A stretch of 64,000 bases of DNA from Takakia lepidozioides (lineage: Eukaryota; Streptophyta; Takakiopsida; Takakiales; Takakiaceae), in assembly GCA_030704615.1 (NCBI GenBank), contig CM060733.1:47120001-47184000 (forward strand), in the 5' to 3' direction. The translations under genes were made by a program, and so were the position numbers. Of this stretch, positions 57,854-64,000 are shown piece by piece. Each line of letters opens with the position of its first letter. Position 1 is the stretch's first letter. The notes beneath the pieces were generated by a model. The model saw only the letters and a program-made list of their open reading frames with translations, was not told where the DNA came from and did not search any database.

Positions 57854-59528
57854 TGTTTGTATGGAAAGTAGGTATAAATCCAAGGTACAAGGAAAACTAT
57901 ACGCCCTGCATAGTACCATTGGGTAAATGACATTGGCCCTATTAAACAGCCCTGTGGTCATAATCCCATGTCCGCATGCATATTGGATACATCTCCCCTT
58001 CCAATCTACCCTCATAGAAGTTTATACCCACCATAGGGTAAATTTATGAACTACGTCTGACTATATAGCGTGGTCCAGGAGTTAAAAGAGGGGGCCCATG
58101 TAACAAGGCCATCTGTATTAAGGAATGAAATGAAGGGTAAAAAAAAAAACCGGCAGGAAGTTGGTAGCTTTTAAATAGGGGATGTTGATACCTATCGGCC
58201 CATCGGGAGCAGACACAACCAAAATGCCCCCATCCATCTGTGCAGCACCTGTTATCATGTTCTGTAGCCACCCCAAGTGTAAAGTGGTTGGAGTGGGCCT
58301 TATTAGGGTCTACCACGTGTCCCACCCTTCTAGAAAGGTCCCACCGCCCTCACATGGTATATATAGGAGAGTCGGGCTCTTCCTACTTACTAAGTAACTA
58401 CTTATTAAATCAGTAGCTTATTACTAGCTAGGGGGCTCTGCAGACACAGGGCCCCAAAAGAAAAAAAAACAAGAACCATAGATCTATTAATTAATAAAAA
58501 AGACTAGTATAATATGTAGAGCAATTTCATTCGGGCCCTGATTCTAGAGTGGTCCAAGAATTACTACTCTCTCACGATGCAGATGTCCATCCTGCTCCCC
58601 CCCAATCTCTCTTGCAAGTCAAGCTCCCCTTCAAGCGGTAACATGAACATTTTGCTATGTTATCCCAACCATCTCTCCCCCCTGCGCTCTTTTTCAAAAC
58701 GATGACGCAAAAGGAAAACCTAAAGCATCTGTTGAGATTTCATATTCCCAGTGTTCATCTTCATGTGCCTCTCTTCTCAAGTCTTTCTTCATTCATAAGA
58801 TCTAACAGAGTTCTTCCCATCCCCTCGGCTTCCCAAGTTGGTTTAATGAGCCACCACGCTCACACACCCTCCCTTTGCCATTGTCTCAGGCACTTAAGCT
58901 CTTGTCGCTAATCGGTGGATCCCCGAGCCCTGCAATGGTCTGCACGGTGCAGCGGTTCTTAATGAGCCTTGAAAGAGCTGCAGTATGGAGACGCTGCCAA
59001 GCCACCATGCATTCTCTATAGAAAGGGAAAACTACTCTTCTTCTTTTAACCCCTCCTTATCTGCTGCATAGACCAAGGATAGAGGCGAGCTCACGTTTTT
59101 CTCTAAATGTTCATGTTGATGCAGTTCTCCATGCATTCACCTGATTCAGCTATCTATCATCTGTAACAGCTTGTCGTAGTTGTTGTCTTCGCTCCACATC
59201 GTGCCCTCGCAAATTCCACATCTATCTCACCCCTCCACTCGCTACCTCATCCCTCACCTCCCACCACTCTAATTCTTATTCCCATTCTTGCTTCTCGCGC
59301 CTGCTGTCTGCCTGAAACGCCTGCTAATCGCAGTTCTGTTGCAGCTGTCCCATGGATTCCAGAGGTCGTGGATCCAGGAAGGCGAGACGTGGAGGAGTGT
59401 CTGGAGGTTTGTCTCCAGTAGCGAAAGCCAAAAATCAGATTTGGACTAGGAAATCCTCCATGTTGCAAGGCGAAGCTGCCTCCATTCTAGGAAATGGCCC
59501 CTAAGCCTCTGCCCTCCCGCCCTCACCA
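57854..59528. other. Unassigned sequence upstream of the LINE
   Basis: A TATATATAGGAG box near 58358-58370 follows a CACGTG-type G-box (58313-58318), a promoter-like pairing without an identified gene behind it. 58900-59520 may be the LINE 5' leader. No protein-coding gene is supported. Confidence 0.35.
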
Positions 59529-60484
59529 TTGATGACTGAGAACACATGGGAGGACACAACGATGCAAAAAGACAAGGAGCAACCTATCATAAATTTGAAC
59601 AAAGCTAAGCTGCAAGCTCAAGTGCAAAAGTTAATAAAGACAAGCATCCTCTTGTACTTCCTTGGAAAGCCGTGGACAAGAAAATCAATTCGTACTTGGA
59701 TTATCGAGCACCTAGGAACTGCTGGTGGATTGGCACAACACTTTAGCCTTTCAATGAGGAAAGGCTTCTACGCAATCATCTTCAACTCGCCCGTAGTTGC
59801 AGAAAAGGCTCTGCGCTTCAACACGCAGACATCCGCCTCTAATTTCCATGGACCCAGGATTGGGGACACAAGAAAGGCATCTTGTGCAAGCTGAGAGTCA
59901 TTGCCAACCCCTTCGTACCTCCCACGTATCTGACTTCGTTCCCAGAGATAGGTGCCAGCTTTGGCTCATTCATAGGGGCAATCAATGTTCTGGAGCCAGC
60001 TCAGGACAAAATTCTCAGTGTCGATACCGAGGTCACACATTCTCAAGTTAGTGAGGACATTGGCATCCCCAAGATCATTGTGCTCATGCCTGAAAACGCA
60101 GCCATTGGCACCTCTATCAAACTGCCCACCTTGAATGACTCATACATTGTGGTAGCAGTGAAAGAGGAGGTTCTCTCGGTGATTTGTTACCACTGCAATG
60201 CCGAAGGGCATATCAAGGCAGACTGCCCAATCATCAAGATCACAAGAAAGGAGGAGGGCTCCTCCCAGCCACTCGATACCTCCAAGGCCAATCAAACGCA
60301 GCAGGAACAAGAAGCTCAAAGAAATCCAGATGATCAAGCAATGGTTGACATGCTGCCTTCCAAGAAAAGAAAAAGAGGCTCCGAATTGATAGAAGAGATG
60401 TCCCCCAATAAACCAAATAGGATCGGGCCTCTTCCCAGTGCGCATCATGGAGGCTTGGGGATCCTTCCCATTCTCAGTCTCTGA
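59529..60484 (+). pseudogene. LINE ORF1 with CCHC knuckle, frameshifted
   Basis: The N-terminal part runs from 59532 (MTENTWEDTTMQKDKEQP) to about 59880, where the frame shifts; the second part (CKLRVIANPFVPPTYLTSFP and on) ends at 60484. It contains a zinc knuckle, CYHCNAEGHIKADCP, and a basic nuclear-signal-like KKRKRG. ORF1 proteins of plant L1 elements bind the element RNA and carry it with the reverse transcriptase into the nucleus. ORF2 follows on the same strand. Confidence 0.75.
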
Positions 60485-60499
60485 TATGTAGCAGCTGGA

Positions 60500-61620
60500 C
60501 TCTACCAGCTTGGCAATTATCACGATTCTGGAGTTGCATTCTTTCAAGCTCAGCCCCCTGCCAAGGTGGGAAGCAGGCTTCTCATTTGAGAGAGAAAAGT
60601 CGGCAATATGTGTCACCCCCCTGCTCTACAATTTTGTAGATGATTACACCAGTTTCTTCCTGCCAAGTGTGCAACAAGGATTTCAGTCTGCATGGGTTTC
60701 GGAAGTACTGGCTCTTCAGTTCGGCATTGGGAAAGAAAGAGAGCTCGCATTGACCCTCACGCAAAACATTCTCAATGACTTCTTTCCAAATCTAAACCTG
60801 ACTCTATCTCATATACAACATATTGGCATAATAGTTGAAAGTATTGTCTCTCTCCTAGACTTTGCCGTTGTTCATGTCATGCCCGTTATTTTCAGTAGGG
60901 GCTTGGATACCTTTGGGGCTCATAACACATGGATTTGGGTAAGTAAGCACTACCTGTCTTATATCTAGAGTCAAAGACCCCACTGAGTGGGCAAGAGGCA
61001 CGAAAATAATGGAGGTAGGTTCCAAGCTGGTAGATGAGCATTACCAGCTGCTACATCCTCGGACGGAATCCAGCAGGAGCCAAATCTCAACACACAAATG
61101 GTGCTGGCAAACACAAATCACTTCAATGCTGCAGCAGATCACTCCATCACCTTTCTACTACCGGAAGAGACAGTGGACTCGCCCCCACAGGTGAGCATCT
61201 CTACTACGTGCTCCCCCCTCTTCTTTTATGTGCTTGACCACTTAGACTGTAAACGGGTGTGGACTTTGCTGCTGGATAGTGTTCATAAGCAGAAAATCCT
61301 GCCAGCCTGGTGGAACACAACAGACCTTCCATCCTCCCCACAATCCCTCTCCCTCCTTTCAAAAGCTCTAGCGTGGGACATCTCTGCAGACATGTTTTCA
61401 GTTCTTAGAGACGGAGGGACCCACTTCATACCTTTTCAAAACAATTGCAAACGACAAAAGGCAACGATTGTGTTCACCTGTCAACTCCCTGTTTTGATCC
61501 ATCCTCCACAAGGGTTCAAGTGGTTCTCCACCCCGCCCCCATCCGACAAGCGTCCAAAGTACTCCTTCCTCCCACAATGGCCATCAAGTCACGCAAAGAG
61601 CGTGGGCCTGATAGTCACAC
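60500..61620 (+). other. Region between LINE ORF1 and ORF2
   Basis: Plus-strand frames at 60510-60968 and 61098-61628 are long for non-coding DNA and may be the remainder of ORF1 or a second small LINE protein, but I see no domain. It is probably part of the same element, since ORF2 begins within 10 bases of the second frame's end. Confidence 0.4.
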
Positions 61621-61624
61621 CCAC

Positions 61625-64000
61625 ATGAATCTATCTCTTGTCTCCTGGAATGTGCGAGGTCTCGGCTCTGACCACTCCGCCCCCAAAAGGGCAAGGATCA
61701 AAGCACGGGCCTCCACTCTGTTACGTGGTTCCAATATTATATTTCTGTAAGAAAATAAATTAAATCAACAAAAGATAGCTTCCCTTGGTGCCTCCATTTG
61801 GCCAGCGCCCACAGCCTTCTAGAATTCCACCATCTCCGATTCCAGGGGGTACAACAATCCTTGCTTCCCCCTCCTTACAACAATCCATTGTCTCCCATGA
61901 GATTTGGTTGCAAGGCAAAGTGCAGCTTCTTGTCTTGAACATAGGTCAATCTTTGGGGGAGGTGGGTTTTCTAAACATCTATGCTCCGAATGGGGAGGAA
62001 GACATGATAGACCTCTAGAACCAGACCAGAAATAACATGCAGCAGCGCCATCATCTCCAGCACTGGCTGATAGGCGGCGACTTCAATATGGTGGAGGAAA
62101 AAGAGACAGGCTTGGGAGATTGGTGCATGGTCTCTCCATGACAGAAAAAAACGCATGGGATGCCATGTGCTTATTAGTGGGGCTGATCGACACTTTGTCT
62201 CCAAGCCAGGGCGAATTGAAATTCACATGGTCGAACAATAGGGACCCCCTCACTTGTGTCAGGCTCGGTTGGACAGATTTTATTGCTCCTACACTCTGAA
62301 GTCTTGGTCAACCAGTATCCCGCTGCAGCCTATCCTCCCAGAGTTTGACCATGCCATGGTGCAACTGACGCTCAACACCCCGGGGTCCAGGGTGAGAGGC
62401 AGGGGCTTTTTCAAGCTAAATCCCATCATGTTGCAGGACCCCCAGCTCATCATTCAGACCCTTCAGAATGCCTGGGAATCAGCGTCCACTCAGCTAGCCT
62501 TGCCCACTGCCAGATTCTTGGCGAAGATGGAAATGTTAAGAGACCTTTGTAAAGTCATGTCAAGGGAGAAGGCAGATGACAATACTAGAAGACAAAAGGC
62601 TCTGACTAAGTGCTTGCAAGTCTGCCAGTTTAAGCTGCAGTCGGGTCTGGAGGGAGCGCATACCATAACTGCATACAAGGATGCCTGCAAGAGAAATCTC
62701 TCCACGCTGTTACATGCCAAGGAGCAATTCTCTAGAGTCAATTGGAGCCTTAAAGGGGGAAAGATGAATAGATATTTCTTTGTCAAGGCTGCGCAGCGGA
62801 AAGCTGCCACAATGGTCCTAGCTTTGCGAGATGCAGATGGACATTTGGTAGATAAGCCAAGAATCATGGTAGAAGTGGCATCCTCATATTTTCAAGCTCT
62901 GTTTCAAATGCAAGATGCTTCGCAACAGAAACAAGAGGCAACAGCGGCCCTGCTGCACCACATCCCCTGCTCGATCTCTCAACTGGACAAATCAAACCTG
63001 GCGGCCCCCCTGTCTGTGTATGAATTGGGGCAGGCAGTCATCTCTTTGGCATCACAAAAATTTTCAGGACTGGATGGTCTCCCAATTGAACTTTTTAAAG
63101 CACTATGGCATACAATTGGGGTGGACTTCCTCCTTATGGCAAATGATATTATGGACAAACAAATAATGCCCTCGCAGATGGCGGAAGGTCTCATTACTCT
63201 TGTCTTCAAGAAAGGAGATAGAGATGATATGGCCAACTACCGGCCAATCACTTTGCTAAACTCAACTTACAAGATTATCGCAAAGACCCTGGCCTTGAGG
63301 TTGCAGGCCCTGTTGCCGAAAATTATTAGGAAGGAGCAGACTAGCTTTCTCAAAGATCGCATGATCTTAGACAACATCTTGCTGCCCCACGTGGCCCTTT
63401 GACTCCATTGATTGGACCTTTCTGGAAGGGGCTATGGAGAAATCAGGGTTGGGGGGGCCTTTCCTGACATGGGTCCACATCCTCTTGCATGCAGCATCCA
63501 GCAAGGTCATGGTTAATGGGGTTATATCGAAGCCCTTCCGCATTTCCAGATCGGTGCGGCAGGGTTGCCCCCTGGCACCCTTCCTCTTCATCATAGCGGC
63601 GGACTCATTGGGACACATGTTGCACTACAGGCAAGACATCATTTGCCTTCACTTGCCTACACTGACCTCGGAGATGCTGAAACTCTCAATGTATGCAGAT
63701 GACACTATTCTATTGCTGGACAACTCCACAAAGGCCAACATTGACAGGGCACTCCAAATTCTCCACACCTTCTGCTTGGCTACTGGGCTCAAGGTCAATT
63801 GGAAAAAATCCATGGGCATTTTGTCCAAGCTACATAATGAAGCAACGACATCCCACTGTCAGCCATGGGGGGCAGATATAGGACTTGGATGGCTGCAAGA
63901 GGGCCGAATGCACAAGCTGCTAGGGCATCAAATAGGGCTGAACATGTCAAATCATGACCGCTTTAAGGAGGTGCTTGCAAGACTCAAGAAAAACCTGGCG
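61625..64000 (+). pseudogene. LINE ORF2: endonuclease and reverse transcriptase, broken, cut by window end
   Basis: Starts MNLSLVSWNVRGLGSDHSAP, the first box of APE-type endonucleases; further endonuclease parts (FLNIYAPN near 61970, GGDFNMVEE near 62078) lie in shifted frames. The reverse transcriptase part opens at 62254 and reads GRGFFKLNP, FSGLDGLPIELFKALW, LITLVFKKGDRDDMANYRPI, TLLNSTYKIIAKTLALRL to 63402. After a frame break come SVRQGCPLAPFLFIIAADSL and the catalytic YADD (SMYADDTILLL) with VNWKKS downstream, still open at 64000. The order EN-RT fits a plant L1-type LINE. At least four frame breaks make it inactive. A deletion of the middle of the fingers/palm region (expected between 63402 and FDSIDWTF) is likely. 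Confidence 0.85.

Noticed and set aside
58358-58372. Strong TATA box and G-box as promoter of a gene
   Set aside because: No credible coding exon follows within 1 kb; recorded as part of an unassigned stretch.

Overview
This window reads as part of a large, repeat-rich land-plant nuclear genome, most likely a fern or another seed-free vascular plant. The reasons are long introns; host genes of plastid type (the plastid pyruvate dehydrogenase E2 and an organellar PPR protein); and many broken PPR copies mixed with LTR, LINE, SINE, MULE-like and pogo/Tc5-like elements. The fern assignment is an inference from the style of the PPR relics, not a proof.

Layout. 1-6.05 kb holds two related LTRs (121-1434 and 3291-4314) with scraps of their internal regions, fragments of PPR genes and a CACTA/TNP2-like remnant. 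6.06-18.41 kb is the most striking object: an apparently intact 12.3-kb DNA transposon bounded by a 9-10-bp direct repeat. It carries two divergent, fully open multi-exon genes. One is a MULE-like transposase with a SWIM zinc finger (minus strand). The other encodes about 1165 aa and its C-terminal third has the permuted layout of a beta-class N6/N4 amino-methyltransferase (plus strand). Intron 1 of the second gene is filled by a roughly 2.35-kb minisatellite of 21 units, each carrying a perfect or near-perfect short-loop palindrome. 18.42-19.2 kb is a broken PPR gene. 20.82-27.45 kb is a 6.6-kb element with arms longer than 1 kb in inverted orientation, a tRNA-like SINE in each arm and a frameshifted DDE_1 (pogo/Tc5-like) transposase. 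28.1-37 kb is a graveyard of an unnamed transposase relic and a dispersed repeat present in both orientations.

38.2-57.0 kb is the host-gene part: plastid dihydrolipoamide acetyltransferase (minus, 7 exons, one apparent frameshift in a G7 run); a PPR gene of many exons (minus, 43.16-54.97 kb) with a LINE relic antisense in one intron; and, about 350 bp from its start and divergent, a CMC1-like twin Cx9C gene (plus, 3 exons). 57-59.5 kb holds a SINE, a perfect hairpin and otherwise unassigned sequence. 59.5 kb to the end is a plant L1-type LINE (plus strand) with a CCHC ORF1 and an endonuclease/reverse transcriptase ORF2, broken by frameshifts and cut by the window end.

How they work together. 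The host genes serve plastid fatty-acid precursor supply (E2), organellar RNA processing (PPR) and cytochrome c oxidase assembly (CMC1). The 12.3-kb element looks like a self-contained unit in which transposase and a methyltransferase-like protein share one divergent promoter region. What the second protein does is unknown.
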